This document shows, piece after piece, positions 6,636-7,115 of a stretch of 7,115 nt of DNA. The position numbers and the translations under genes were made by a program. The stretch is from Anaerolineaceae bacterium UBA5365 (GTDB lineage Bacteria; Chloroflexota; Anaerolineae; Anaerolineales; Anaerolineaceae), in assembly GCA_002407905.1 (NCBI GenBank), contig DHPL01000012.1, positions 12,438-19,552 of the forward strand, given 5' to 3'. Every line of letters begins with the position of its first letter. The stretch's first letter is position 1. A model generated the notes under the pieces. It ran no database searches and had not been told where the DNA came from. It was given only the letters and a program-made list of their open reading frames with translations.

Positions 6636-7115
6636 CTAGGCGCCGAATTTCTCCAGGCGCTGGGCATGAGCCAGGGCGTAAGGCACAAGGTCCGTCGCCT
6701 CAAAGCGGCTGCCAAGGCTTCCGTGCATACAAGGCCGCTCGCCAAATTCAGCAATCCCATCCGGCCGGGCATCCGGCGAGTAGATCAACACCGGTATCGG
6801 GTGCCAACTGTGCGCCTTGAGCTTAGCGGGAGTGCTGTGGTCACCGGTGATGATCAGGGCAGCAGGGCCTAGGGCGGTGATTCGCGGCAGAAGCGCGTCC
6901 ACCTCTTCGATGATCCCAACCTTGCCATCAAAGTTCCCGTCCTCGCCGTAGCTATCGGTTTTCTTGATGTGCACAAAGAAGAAATCGTAAGCATCCCAGT
7001 TTTCTTCCAGCATGCGGATCTCATCGCTCATCGAGTCAGCCGGGGGCATCACGGTCATACCAACCACTTTGGCCACACCGCGGTACATGGGGTACATGGC
7101 AATGGCCAAACTGTT
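6636..7115 (-). CDS. apgM: 2,3-bisphosphoglycerate-independent phosphoglycerate mutase, archaeal type (C-terminal part)
   Basis: Only the last 159 codons are present; the frame is open to the right edge, entering as NSLAIAMYPMYRG, so the true start is outside the window. The enzyme interconverts 3- and 2-phosphoglycerate in glycolysis and gluconeogenesis and belongs to the alkaline phosphatase superfamily with two active-site metals. ApgM-type motifs are clear: FVHIKKTDSYGEDGNFDGKV, ITGDHSTP with the metal-binding D-H pair at 6837-6842, and KAHSWHPIPVL with HSWH encoded at 6801-6812. The C-terminus AQRLEKFGA is also typical of the family. A strong terminator follows, so this is the last gene of its unit. 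A cofactor-dependent GpmA or a GpmI-type enzyme would not show the KKTD...GEDG signature. Confidence 0.92.
   Translation of the reverse strand, partial: NSLAIAMYPMYRGVAKVVGMTVMPPADSMSDEIRMLEENWDAYDFFFVHIKKTDSYGEDGNFDGKVGIIEEVDALLPRITALGPAALIITGDHSTPAKLKAHSWHPIPVLIYSPDARPDGIAEFGERPCMHGSLGSRFEATDLVPYALAHAQRLEKFGA

Noticed and set aside
7107..7109. TTG as the start codon of the phosphoglycerate mutase
   Set aside because: The frame stays open to the window edge and the family is much longer; the TTG is an internal leucine codon.

Overview
The window looks like bacterial chromosome with moderately high GC, tight intergenic gaps and strong AGGAGG-type ribosome binding sites. The protein set is a cyclophilin, a histidine ammonia-lyase, an AmmeMemoRadiSam-type radical SAM enzyme, an archaeal-type (ApgM) phosphoglycerate mutase and a lipoprotein. 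This would fit a Chloroflexota/Anaerolineae-like organism, but that is an impression from protein style, not a test. There are no RNA genes, CRISPR arrays, insertion sequences or phage genes.

Layout. (1) Minus strand, 1-853: a four-helix membrane protein of unknown function, followed by the possible first codons of another exported protein that runs off the left edge. (2) Plus strand, 1000-3073: an extended -10 promoter drives a cyclophilin peptidyl-prolyl isomerase and, six bases later, a GTG-started hutH. A bidirectional hairpin at 3092-3124 ends this operon and the convergent gene. (3) Minus strand, 3147-4178: an AmrS-like radical SAM protein, whose extended -10 lies so close to the ATG that the mRNA may be leaderless. 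(4) Minus strand, 4302-6347: a 681-residue lipoprotein with a complete multicopper-oxidase scaffold, its own TATAAT promoter, an 86-base leader and its own terminator. (5) Minus strand, 6636-7115: the C-terminal part of ApgM phosphoglycerate mutase, ended by a strong terminator at 6591-6613.

The most notable item is the multicopper-oxidase-like lipoprotein. Compared with CotA-type laccases, fold motifs all along the chain are kept. Yet all four copper-binding segments are broken: HLH reads YLH, HDH reads HDQ, HxxHxH reads HxxHxG, and HCHxxxH reads QTQxxxF. The type 1 cysteine and six of the ten ligand histidines are gone, while the frame is intact over 681 codons. This points to a surface-anchored pseudo-oxidase (a broad parallel is E. 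coli FtsP/SufI, a copper-free member of the superfamily) rather than a laccase or a decaying gene. The other genes are mostly housekeeping or metabolic, and nothing in the layout links them into one pathway.
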